Notes: a model not told the origin generated them from the sequence alone. A stretch of 8,203 bases of DNA from Bacteroidales bacterium (GCA_025350365.1 JANXXY010000080.1:1-8203); one strand, 5' to 3'; shown: positions 1 to 5,988, counted from the first letter of the stretch. Made by a program: numbers and translations.

Positions 1-113
1 AACTTAGTAAAATGCTTATTGTGGATGTAGATTACAACAATTTCTCGGAAAATCCTGAAGATTTGGGCATTGTTATCAATAAAATAGATGCGGAATTACA
101 TGGTTTATTTTAA
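1..113 (+). CDS. Deoxynucleoside kinase, C-terminal fragment
   Basis: This is the last 36 codons of a gene entering from the left edge; the first complete codon is at position 3 and the stop TAA is at 111-113. The peptide contains VLIVDVD-like residues (KMLIVDVDYNNF), then NPEDLGIVINKI, and ends AELHGLF. That layout, a hydrophobic strand ending in DVD, an NPED turn and a final helix, fits the C-terminus of the bacterial deoxyadenosine/deoxycytidine kinase family (dNK fold, P-loop). These enzymes phosphorylate deoxynucleosides for salvage. The P-loop and substrate residues lie outside the window, so substrate cannot be judged. The gene converges on the PfkB-family gene with only 20 bp between stops, and I see no clear terminator in that gap. 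Family assignment rests on a short tail and on recall of related sequences. Confidence 0.65.
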   Translation, partial: LSKMLIVDVDYNNFSENPEDLGIVINKIDAELHGLF

Positions 114-133
114 TTATTATCGCCGTAATGCAC

Positions 134-1114
134 CTATTCTTCAAGTGTTTTAACCATTTTTTTTATTCTTTCCCATGCTTCAGCAGGAATTTTTGCGCCC
201 ATCACCTGAATGACGTTCCCTGCGAGCAAGGCGCCTATATGACCGCATCTATCGGGCGATAATCCTTTGGTAAGGCCATACAGAAATCCGGCAGCATACA
301 AATCTCCGGCTCCGGTGGTATCAATCACTTTGGCAGGAATTGCGCCTACTCTAAAAATCTCATCGCCTTGCTGTATCAACGATCCGTTTTTACCGATTTT
401 TACAATGGCAATATTACACATTGATGCTATTTCAGATAATGCACCCTCAGGTTCTTTTCCGGTGAATGCTTTAGCTTCCTCTTCGTTCGCAAAAACAATG
501 TCGACATAGTTAGCGGTAATTTCCCGTAAGAAATCAAGATTTGCTTCCACCACATTGAAACTGGCTAAATCGAGAGATACTTTCATGTTTTTTGCTTTTG
601 CTATCTTAAGAGCCTTTTCCACCAAAGAGGTGTTCAGAACCAAGTATCCTTCAATATGAAAATATTGAAAACCGGCAAATATTGCTTCATCTAAATCATC
701 AACACCAACTTCAACTGCGGCACCTAAAAATGTGCCAAAAGTACGCTCCGAATCAAGCGAAATAAGAGTTGACGCAACACCAGTTTCCGTTTCACTAATT
801 TTAAGAAAAGGCTTTATGTGATTTTTTATAATATCGGAAGTAAAAAACTGGCCCAGGTTATCATTTCCTATTTTGCCAATATATCCTGTTTCCACACCTA
901 ATGAAGCCAGTCCATGAATAGTATTTGCAGCGGATCCTCCGGAGGCTTGGGCACGATTTAATTGCTGGGTTTTCGAAAAAACAAGATTTTTAAAATCTTT
1001 GTCTACCAGTTGCATACTTCCTTTTAAAAGCCCTAACTCAGTAATTAAATTGTCGTTTTCAAGACGGAAAAGAATATCTACCAGTGCATTGCCAATTCCT
1101 AATACTTTACTCAT
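134..1114 (-). CDS. PfkB-family carbohydrate/nucleoside kinase, adenosine-kinase-like
   Basis: A 326-residue ribokinase-fold kinase that transfers phosphate from ATP to a sugar or nucleoside hydroxyl, in the cytoplasm. Both PfkB signatures are visible: the glycine-rich SGGSAANT at residues 58-65 and DTTGAGDLYAAGF at 265-277, where D271 is the expected catalytic base. NALVDI near residue 9-14 carries the substrate-side Asp (D13), and NEEEAKAFTG at 210-219 matches the NxxE region involved in Mg/phosphate binding. Length is typical of the family. Overall layout resembles the adenosine-kinase subgroup, but the substrate is not proven; ribokinase-like sugars or other nucleosides remain possible. 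The frame stays open for 94 more codons upstream, but that extension is a translation of an intergenic tandem repeat and lies upstream of a good -7 element, so the ATG at 1112-1114 (MSKVLGIGNALVD) was chosen. It converges on a deoxynucleoside kinase gene, which suggests nucleoside salvage. Confidence 0.9.
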   Translation of the reverse strand: MSKVLGIGNALVDILFRLENDNLITELGLLKGSMQLVDKDFKNLVFSKTQQLNRAQASGGSAANTIHGLASLGVETGYIGKIGNDNLGQFFTSDIIKNHIKPFLKISETETGVASTLISLDSERTFGTFLGAAVEVGVDDLDEAIFAGFQYFHIEGYLVLNTSLVEKALKIAKAKNMKVSLDLASFNVVEANLDFLREITANYVDIVFANEEEAKAFTGKEPEGALSEIASMCNIAIVKIGKNGSLIQQGDEIFRVGAIPAKVIDTTGAGDLYAAGFLYGLTKGLSPDRCGHIGALLAGNVIQVMGAKIPAEAWERIKKMVKTLEE

Positions 1115-1147
1115 TATAAACAGATTATAGCAGTTAATTTTAGAGTT

Positions 1148-1155
1148 CAAAGATA
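1148..1155 (-). promoter_or_regulatory. Putative -7 element for the PfkB-family kinase
   Basis: On the minus strand this reads TATCTTTG, an exact match to the Bacteroidota -7 consensus TAnnTTTG. It lies 33 bp upstream of the chosen ATG, giving a leader of roughly 25 nt. No convincing TTTG -33 box is present at the expected 19-21 bp upstream spacing, so the promoter is only half supported. Its position inside the extended open frame favours the downstream start codon. Confidence 0.45.
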
Positions 1156-1200
1156 GAAAAATTTTATCGAACATAAATAGTGTATGAAATATGTTTATAT

Positions 1201-1410
1201 TACATGGAAATACATTGAAATACATTGAAATACATTGAAATATATTGAAATACATGGAAATAATAGAAATACATTGAAATATATTATAATACATGGAAAT
1301 AATAGAAATACATTGAAATAATAGAAATACATGGAAATATTGAATACAAGGAATATATTGAAATACATGGAAATAATAGAAATACAAGGAATACATTAAA
1401 ATACAATGAA
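1201..1410. repeat. Degenerate 9-10-bp tandem repeat array (about 22 units)
   Basis: The plus strand reads as consecutive units, most often TACATTGAAA or TACATGGAAA (10 bp), mixed with TAATAGAAA and TACAAGGAA (9 bp) and one 7-bp unit at 1338-1344. The first six units (1201-1260) keep a strict 10-bp period. A composite of TACATGGAAA, TAATAGAAA and TACATTGAAA occurs at 1251-1279 and again at 1290-1318, so there is higher-order duplication. The array fills the centre of the 454-bp spacer between divergent genes, about 45 bp upstream of the kinase -7 box and about 100 bp upstream of the synthetase promoter. The minus strand lacks stop codons in the repeat, which extends the kinase frame artificially; I do not regard it as coding. 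No protein or RNA gene is seen in the rest of the spacer. Function is unknown. Confidence 0.9.
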
Positions 1411-1446
1411 TTAGAATAAGTGTATATATTTTAATGTTGTTTAGTT

Positions 1447-1459
1447 AGCCTGAAAGGCT
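1447..1459. repeat. Small perfect inverted repeat in the spacer
   Basis: AGCCT and AGGCT are perfect reverse complements around a GAA loop, followed by TTTAATTT on the plus strand. It lies between the tandem array and the synthetase promoter. The stem is only 5 bp, so it is a weak hairpin. It could be a remnant of a palindromic intergenic repeat or a weak terminator for transcripts crossing the array, but no gene upstream on this strand needs one. Confidence 0.35.
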
Positions 1460-1511
1460 TTAATTTAAATTGCCCTCTTATGTGTTTATGCTATCATGGT
1501 AATAATTCATT

Positions 1512-1542
1512 TTTGTGGTTTAAAAAAAATCATGTAGGTTTG
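1512..1542 (+). promoter_or_regulatory. Bacteroidota-type promoter of the glycyl-tRNA synthetase gene
   Basis: The -33 box TTTG (1512-1515) and the -7 box TAGGTTTG (1535-1542, fitting TAnnTTTG) are separated by exactly 19 bp, the spacing expected for the primary sigma factor of this phylum. The spacer includes an A8 tract. The start codon is at 1569, so transcription probably begins about 20 nt before it. This is the best promoter in the window. Confidence 0.8.
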
Positions 1543-1568
1543 CAGACTATCAGTTAAAAAGAGTAATA

Positions 1569-3122
1569 ATGGCTTCAGAGGACGTGTTTAAAAAGCTTAT
1601 TTCACATTGTAAAGAGTATGGTTTTGTATTCCAGTCGAGCGAGATATACGACGGTTTAAGTGCTGTTTACGATTATGGACAGTATGGAGTAGAACTTAAA
1701 AATAATATCAAAAAATACTGGTGGGATTCGATGGTGCTTCTCAACGATAATATTGTAGGAATTGACTCGGCCATCTTTATGCATCCCGACATTTGGAAGG
1801 CATCGGGACATGTGGGGGCTTTCAACGACCCGCTCATTGACAATAAAGATTCCAAAAAGCGTTATCGGGCCGATGTTCTTATTGAGGATCATATTCAGAA
1901 ACTCGAAGATAAAATTCAGAAGGAAGTGGAGAAGGCTGCAAAGCGTTTTGGCGAAACATTCAGCGACGACCAATACCGCACAACAAATCCGAGGGTACTC
2001 GAAATACAGACACAGATTAATCTGGTAAAGGATCGAATGGTGAAAGCGCTTACCAACGACGATCTGAACGAAATAAAACAAATTATCATCGATGCTGAGA
2101 TTGTTTGTCCGGTATCCGGAACACGCAACTGGACCGATGTCCGTCAGTTTAATCTGATGTTTGAGACAAAAATGGGTTCGGTTAGCGATGATGCCAGCAC
2201 GATCTACCTGCGTCCGGAAACGGCTCAGGGGATTTTTGTGAATTTCCTGAATGTTCAGAAATCAGGACGTATGAAAATTCCATTTGGTATTGCTCAGATT
2301 GGCAAGGCTTTTCGCAACGAAATAGTTGCCCGTCAGTTCATTTTCCGTATGCGAGAATTCGAACAGATGGAAATGCAATTTTTTATTGTTCCCGGAACCG
2401 AGACTGAATGGTTCAAAAAATGGAAAGAAACCCGAATGAAATGGCATAAGACCCTTGGTTTGGGAGATAACAAATATCGGTTTCACGATCATGATAAATT
2501 AGCGTTTTATGCCAATGCCGCTACCGATATCGAATTTGAATTTCCATTTGGCTTTAAGGAGGTTGAAGGCATTCACTCCCGTACAGATCATGATCTTGGA
2601 AGTCATCAGAAATTTTCAGGCAAAAAAATGCAGTATTTCGATACGGAACTTAACAAAAATTATGTTCCCTTTGTGGTTGAAACTTCCATTGGCGTTGATC
2701 GAATGTTCCTCAGTATCATGTGCAATGCCTACACCGAAGAAAAAATAAAAAAGGAAGACGGAACAGAGGACGAACGTATTGTTTTACGCATTCCTCCTGC
2801 TTTGGCACCGGTAAAACTGGCCATTTTCCCATTGATCAAGAAAGACGGTTTGCCGGAAAAAGCACGCGAAATTTACGAGCAACTAAAATTCGATTTCAAC
2901 TGTCAATACGAAGAGAAGGATACCATTGGTCGTCGTTACCGTCGCCAGGATGCTATCGGGACACCATTTTGCATCACCATCGATCACCAAACCATGCAGG
3001 ACGACACCGTTACCCTTCGTTACCGCGATACAATGATACAGGAACGGATACAAGTTAAGCAACTACGTGAAGTAGTAGCCAGTAAGGTAAATATGAGAAC
3101 ATTGCTTCAAAAACTGGCATAA
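1569..3122 (+). CDS. glyS: Glycine--tRNA ligase, homodimeric class II type
   Basis: Charges tRNA-Gly with glycine in the cytoplasm using ATP. The 517-residue product is the single-chain (alpha2, archaeal/eukaryotic-like) form, not the alpha2beta2 GlyQ/GlyS enzyme. The N-terminus (KEYGFVFQSSEIYDGLSAVYDYG) is typical. Residues around 180-227 give CPVSGTRNW, FNLMFET and YLRPETAQGIFVNF. Class II motif 2 is FRNEI at 248-252 followed by RQFIFRMREFEQMEMQFF. Motif 3 is ETSIGVDR at 371-378, with R378 the expected ATP-binding Arg. From about residue 410 a C-terminal HGTP-type anticodon-binding domain begins (LAPVKLAIFPL) and includes TIGRRYRRQDAIGTPFCITID. The Cys pair seen in some relatives (CPxC) is reduced to CPVS here, which I recall as usual in this phylum. 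A good promoter precedes it, and a methyltransferase gene follows after 16 bp. The symbol glyQS is also used for this form. Confidence 0.96.
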   Translation: MASEDVFKKLISHCKEYGFVFQSSEIYDGLSAVYDYGQYGVELKNNIKKYWWDSMVLLNDNIVGIDSAIFMHPDIWKASGHVGAFNDPLIDNKDSKKRYRADVLIEDHIQKLEDKIQKEVEKAAKRFGETFSDDQYRTTNPRVLEIQTQINLVKDRMVKALTNDDLNEIKQIIIDAEIVCPVSGTRNWTDVRQFNLMFETKMGSVSDDASTIYLRPETAQGIFVNFLNVQKSGRMKIPFGIAQIGKAFRNEIVARQFIFRMREFEQMEMQFFIVPGTETEWFKKWKETRMKWHKTLGLGDNKYRFHDHDKLAFYANAATDIEFEFPFGFKEVEGIHSRTDHDLGSHQKFSGKKMQYFDTELNKNYVPFVVETSIGVDRMFLSIMCNAYTEEKIKKEDGTEDERIVLRIPPALAPVKLAIFPLIKKDGLPEKAREIYEQLKFDFNCQYEEKDTIGRRYRRQDAIGTPFCITIDHQTMQDDTVTLRYRDTMIQERIQVKQLREVVASKVNMRTLLQKLA

Positions 3123-3138
3123 ATTAAAAATTTGTTTT

Positions 3139-3849
3139 ATGAGTATTCGTTTACTGGGTAAGTTAAAAGGTGTTTTCTTTCGGTTTAATCTACATCTTCT
3201 TTTTCCCGTGAAAAACCTTATTTTCATGGGTTATCTTTGCAATTTATCAAAGTGGATTGATACCTACCGGAAGATTGCTTTTTCCGATTTTTACACATAT
3301 AAGTTTGATTATAATAAACGGTATCAATTATATGCCCATGTAATTGATAAAGAGAATATAACAGCAGATATCGATTATCTCGAATTTGGTGTTTCCAAAG
3401 GGTATTCCTTCCGTTGGTGGAGTGAACAAATTAAAGACGCAAACTCCCGATTCTATGGTTTTGATACCTTTAGTGGCCTTCCTGAAGACTGGGGCCCATT
3501 TAAAAAAGGAGCTATGTCAAATGGCAATGTGCCACCGGAACTGAATGACGAACGATGTAAATTTTATCAGGGCTTGTTTCAACAAACATTGCAGCCTTTT
3601 CTTGCCACCTACCAGCCAAACCGCAGAAGAATCATTCATATGGATGCTGATTTGTATTCTTCTACTTTGTTTGTTTTAACTACCATTAGCCCATATCTCC
3701 GCAAAGATGATATTATCTTTTTCGATGAGTTTAATGTCCCACGCCATGAATTTAAGGCTTTTATGGATTGGACATCTTCATTTTACATTGAATACGAAGT
3801 TCTTGGAGCAGTAAACAATTTTTATCAGGTGGCTTTCAGGTTAAAATAA
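3139..3849 (+). CDS. TylF/MycF-like SAM-dependent methyltransferase
   Basis: A 236-residue class I methyltransferase. SAM-binding motif I is seen as IDYLEFGVSKGYSF from residue 79, followed by YGFDTFSGLPEDW at 106-118, whose acidic residue after the second strand should contact the SAM ribose. HMDADLYSS (167-175) and IIFFDEF (192-198) supply Asp/Glu residues placed like the metal ligands of TylF, MycF and NovP, which O-methylate sugars or aromatic hydroxyls. The first 70 residues are a basic, hydrophobic lead-in, probably not a signal peptide. The start ATG lies 16 bp after the synthetase stop with no terminator between them and no Shine-Dalgarno, so cotranscription is likely; M30 is an alternative start. 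A glycosyltransferase gene follows, so a sugar-methylation role in a surface glycan is a reasonable inference. Substrate is unknown. Confidence 0.8.
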   Translation: MSIRLLGKLKGVFFRFNLHLLFPVKNLIFMGYLCNLSKWIDTYRKIAFSDFYTYKFDYNKRYQLYAHVIDKENITADIDYLEFGVSKGYSFRWWSEQIKDANSRFYGFDTFSGLPEDWGPFKKGAMSNGNVPPELNDERCKFYQGLFQQTLQPFLATYQPNRRRIIHMDADLYSSTLFVLTTISPYLRKDDIIFFDEFNVPRHEFKAFMDWTSSFYIEYEVLGAVNNFYQVAFRLK

Positions 3850-3955
3850 TGTGTTTTATGTTTTAAATACCCTATTTTCTGATTCGCGACTTAATGCTAC
3901 TGCCGGTCTGTAATGCAGAGTCTAAATAGCCAGTTTTTATTTTAAAAGTTGCATT

Positions 3956-5254
3956 TTGAAAAAAGTTCTCATTATTACATATTATTGGCCACCGGCTGGT
4001 GGTTCAGCTGTTTATCGATGGCTGAAATTTTCCAAATACCTGCGTGATTTTGGCTGGGAGCCTATTATATATACTGCCGAAAACGGTGAATATTCGGAGC
4101 TGGATCCTGCTAATGAAAGGGATATCCCCACAGGATTGACCATTTTAAAACAGCCAATCTGGGAACCCTACCTGCTATATAAACGATTTATAGGTCAAAA
4201 AAAAACCGAAAAAGTAAATGTTGGATTTCTTACGGAAAAGAAGAAACCGGCAATGGCAGAGCGAATTTCCGTATGGATTCGTGGTAACTTTTTTATTCCT
4301 GATGCACGTTGCTTTTGGATCAAGCCTTCAGTAATTTATTTATGCAAATGGTTAAAAGAAAATCCTGTTGATGCCATTATTTCCTCGGGACCGCCTCACA
4401 GCATGCATATGATAGCCATGGAACTCCAAAAGAGGCTTAACCTGCCCTGGATTGCAGATTTCCGTGATCCCTGGACGAAAATTGATTTTTATAACGATCT
4501 GTATCTATCAGGGTTTGCCGACCGAAAACATCATCGCCTTGAACAAAACGTGGTACTGAATGCCGATTGCGTTATTACCGTAGGAAACCAAATGAAGGAT
4601 GAGTTTAAAGCTTTGGGAGCAAAAAGGGTTGCTGTAATTACCAATGGATTTGATACAGCGGATAAAGTAGAGGGGCAAATTGACATGGATCATAAATTTA
4701 CTCTTTCTCATTTTGGAACTGTAAATAAGGCACGTAATCCCGATATACTTTGGCAGGTTTTACGTGAGCTTGTTAGGGAAGATACTGATTTTGCCGGAAA
4801 TTTGGAAATAAAATTTGTAGGCAGACTAGATGAGTTGGTTGGTGATTCGATTACAAAATACCAATTAGGGAATTATATTACAAAAATAGATTTCTTACCT
4901 CACATGGATGTTATTCGAATGCAGCGGCAATCGCAGGTATTGTTGCTTCTTATTAATCAAACACACAATGCAGGAGGTATTTTAACCGGTAAGTTTTTTG
5001 AATACCTTGCTGCGGAACGACCTATTTTGGCAATTGGCCCAACCACAGGTGATGTAGCCGACATATTAAGTGAATCTGACGCTGGCTCAATTATAGATTT
5101 CAGCGATTTTGATGCTTTAAAGAATTTGATACTCAATTATTACACGCAATACAAAAACAGCCAACTAAGTGTAAATACGACCGAAATACAACGTTTTTCG
5201 AGGTATGAATTAACGAAATCTCTTTCGGAGATATTAGATAGTTTACAAAAGTAG
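3956..5254 (+). CDS. Glycosyltransferase, GT4-like (GT-B fold)
   Basis: A 432-residue cytoplasmic or membrane-associated enzyme expected to transfer a sugar from a nucleotide donor to a growing glycan. The N-terminus KKVLIITYYWPPAGGSAVYRWLKF is the acceptor-side Rossmann opening typical of this GT4 subgroup. SGPPHS (144-149) and ADFRDPW (167-173) follow. The donor-side domain opens near residue 250 with LSHFGTV and contains TGKFFEYLAAERPIL from residue 344, which carries the conserved Glu (E349) expected to hold the donor. The family start aligns exactly with TTG at 3956-3958; an in-frame stop lies at 3923-3925 and no ATG or GTG lies between, so TTG is the best initiator (ATT at 3953 is less likely). 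The gene has an A9 run at 4197-4205. It follows the methyltransferase by 106 bp with no clear promoter or terminator in the gap, and ends just before a structured spacer. Donor and acceptor are unknown. Confidence 0.88.
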   Translation: MKKVLIITYYWPPAGGSAVYRWLKFSKYLRDFGWEPIIYTAENGEYSELDPANERDIPTGLTILKQPIWEPYLLYKRFIGQKKTEKVNVGFLTEKKKPAMAERISVWIRGNFFIPDARCFWIKPSVIYLCKWLKENPVDAIISSGPPHSMHMIAMELQKRLNLPWIADFRDPWTKIDFYNDLYLSGFADRKHHRLEQNVVLNADCVITVGNQMKDEFKALGAKRVAVITNGFDTADKVEGQIDMDHKFTLSHFGTVNKARNPDILWQVLRELVREDTDFAGNLEIKFVGRLDELVGDSITKYQLGNYITKIDFLPHMDVIRMQRQSQVLLLLINQTHNAGGILTGKFFEYLAAERPILAIGPTTGDVADILSESDAGSIIDFSDFDALKNLILNYYTQYKNSQLSVNTTEIQRFSRYELTKSLSEILDSLQK

Positions 5255-5288
5255 GAAGGCAAAGGGGGGGATATTTATTTCTTATTCC

Positions 5289-5331
5289 AAACCTGATTGG
5301 TTTATCACGATTTCGGTTTGCGTATAACCGA
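5289..5331. repeat. Two small inverted repeats in the spacer after the glycosyltransferase
   Basis: AAACC/GGTTT at 5289-5293 and 5299-5303 flank TGATT, and TCGGTT/AACCGA at 5313-5318 and 5326-5331 flank a 7-nt loop. A further AACCGA copy occurs at 5347-5352 and could pair with TCGGTT instead. The spacer from 5255 to 5370 also has a G7 run at 5264-5270 and no supported gene. These may be folding elements in the 3' untranslated RNA or part of a dispersed intergenic repeat. Confidence 0.4.
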
Positions 5332-5370
5332 CTGGGGTAGAACCTTAACCGAACCCAGGTCATTTATTTC

Positions 5371-5406
5371 TAAACACTTCGGTGAGTGAGTGTTTATATT
5401 TTTTTT
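5371..5406 (+). terminator. Rho-independent-like terminator after the glycosyltransferase
   Basis: An 8-bp perfect stem, TAAACACT (5371-5378) with AGTGTTTA (5389-5396), encloses a 10-nt loop and is followed by TATTTTTTTT on the plus strand. It lies 117 bp after the glycosyltransferase stop. The right arm covers the stop codon of the convergent hicA gene and the T tail lies in its last codons, so the site is shared by both genes. On the minus strand the hairpin has no T tail, so it should work mainly for plus-strand transcripts. Confidence 0.65.
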
Positions 5407-5630
5407 AATATTTCAGTTAACTCTTCCGGTGTAATATCAATTTCCCTTAATATTTGACGTATTAACGAGCGTCCTAACTCTTGGTTTCCATGGTGTGGGA
5501 GTGTTGTAAATCGCCCATTTGGATGACGGTAAAAAACGTGACTTCCGCTTTGGCGTTTTGCTTCAAAACCTAAGTAAAACAAGAGTTTTTTAAGAATTTT
5601 AACTTTTACAATTAGTACTTTCGTACTCAT
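5394..5630 (-). CDS. hicA: HicA-family mRNA interferase toxin
   Basis: A 78-residue protein of the HicA/YcfA family, small double-stranded-RNA-binding-fold RNases that cleave mRNA and block translation until neutralised by HicB. The family pattern is clear: a first helix ending LLFYLGFEAKRQ, then GSHVFYRHPNGR with the presumed catalytic H31, a strand FTTLPHHGNQEL (42-52), and the last helices LIRQILREIDITPEELTEIL. Length is at the family norm. The start ATG overlaps the hicB stop in an ATGA, so the two genes are translationally coupled with the antitoxin made first. The key His is present and the frame is intact, so it looks active. Its stop codon lies in the arm of a terminator that serves the convergent glycosyltransferase gene. 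Confidence 0.9.
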   Translation of the reverse strand: MSTKVLIVKVKILKKLLFYLGFEAKRQSGSHVFYRHPNGRFTTLPHHGNQELGRSLIRQILREIDITPEELTEILKKI

Positions 5631-5851
5631 ACGGCAACCGTTATGTTTTGTGTACCTATAAAATGAGGCAATTCCAACTTTTCTTCATCGCTCATTTCCT
5701 GTAAACACAATTGTATTACATCATGTAGGTTACTATACAGCTCATCCAATGTAGGTGCTTGTGTATGTGCACCAGGCAAGCCCGGAACAATGCCAATGTA
5801 TTGGTTTATTTCATTATCCTGCATAATTTCTGCTGTAAAATTGTATGTCAT
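5627..5851 (-). CDS. hicB: HicB-family antitoxin, short form
   Basis: A 74-residue protein with the HicB partial RNase H-like fold: an initial strand (MTYNFTAEIMQD), the signature IGIVPGLPGAHTQAPTLDELYSNL in the first half, and a helix DVIQLCLQEM. It should bind and block the HicA encoded immediately downstream. It stops after about 74 residues, without the C-terminal ribbon-helix-helix or helix-turn-helix domain that many longer HicB proteins use to bind their own promoter. Autoregulation by DNA binding is therefore doubtful unless another protein takes that role. The gene order, hicB before hicA, is the reverse of the classic E. coli hicAB. The pair lies between glycan genes and may have been inserted there, though I see no flanking repeats. 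Confidence 0.88.
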   Translation of the reverse strand: MTYNFTAEIMQDNEINQYIGIVPGLPGAHTQAPTLDELYSNLHDVIQLCLQEMSDEEKLELPHFIGTQNITVAV

Positions 5852-5870
5852 TTTTTTATATATTGTTTTG

Positions 5871-5878
5871 CAAATTTA
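5871..5878 (-). promoter_or_regulatory. Putative -7 element of the hicBA operon
   Basis: The minus strand reads TAAATTTG, matching the TAnnTTTG consensus, 19 bp upstream of the hicB ATG (5849-5851). No TTTG -33 box is found at the usual 19-21-bp spacing, so strength may depend on another factor. The element overlaps one copy of a TTTAAC hexamer (5875-5880) that recurs upstream. Confidence 0.45.
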
Positions 5879-5905
5879 ACAATTTATACTCAATTTTAGT
5901 TTTAT

Positions 5906-5918
5906 TTTAACGGTTAAA
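5906..5918. repeat. Perfect inverted repeat upstream of hicBA
   Basis: TTTAAC and GTTAAA are separated by one G, forming a 13-bp dyad 28 bp upstream of the hicBA -7 box. A third TTTAAC copy lies at 5875-5880 and overlaps the -7 box. The arrangement could be an operator, but the short HicB has no visible DNA-binding domain, and A/T-rich dyads arise easily by chance. Confidence 0.3.
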
Positions 5919-5981
5919 CTTCTGTTTGTCAAAGTCTGTGCCTTTGTCGTCCTTATCCTGATAGGCTGAGCCTGTATGCAT
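5907..5981 (-). CDS. Possible 24-codon small ORF after wecB
   Basis: An ATG 7 bp after the wecB stop opens a frame of 24 residues that starts MHTGSAYQDKDD and ends QKFNR before TAA. The peptide is hydrophilic and rich in Asp and Lys, has no signal or membrane segment, and its DNA is less AT-rich than the surrounding spacer. There is no Shine-Dalgarno, and it resembles no family I can name. It could be a real leader or small protein translated from the wecB mRNA, a fragment of a lost gene, or chance. The end of wecB and the start of this ORF share an ATGCAT hexamer 9 bp apart. Confidence is low. Confidence 0.2.
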   Translation of the reverse strand: MHTGSAYQDKDDKGTDFDKQKFNR

Positions 5982-5988
5982 ATAATTA

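Noticed and set aside
1115..1396. 94-codon N-terminal extension of the PfkB-family kinase
   Set aside because: It is a translation of the tandem array, whose minus strand happens to lack stops. It gives low-complexity Phe/Tyr/Ile/Cys-rich peptide, crosses a -7 element, and the family start aligns with the ATG at 1114.
1201..1410. CRISPR array
   Set aside because: The units are 9-10 bp and adjoin one another with no unique spacers, and there are no cas genes.
1656..3058. Several ORFs of 60-141 codons on both strands inside glyS
   Set aside because: All lie in other frames of a well-supported synthetase gene and show no domain signature.
5264..5270. G7 run as a phase-variation switch
   Set aside because: It lies after the glycosyltransferase stop codon, so slippage would not change a protein, and it is not placed in a recognisable promoter.
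5133..5363. 76-codon minus-strand ORF over the end of the glycosyltransferase gene
   Set aside because: Half of it is antisense to the glycosyltransferase, the rest covers the hairpin-containing spacer, and the peptide shows no family pattern.
5930..5946. CAAAG/CTTTG hairpin as a wecB terminator
   Set aside because: The 5-bp stem is weak and no T tail follows on the minus strand.
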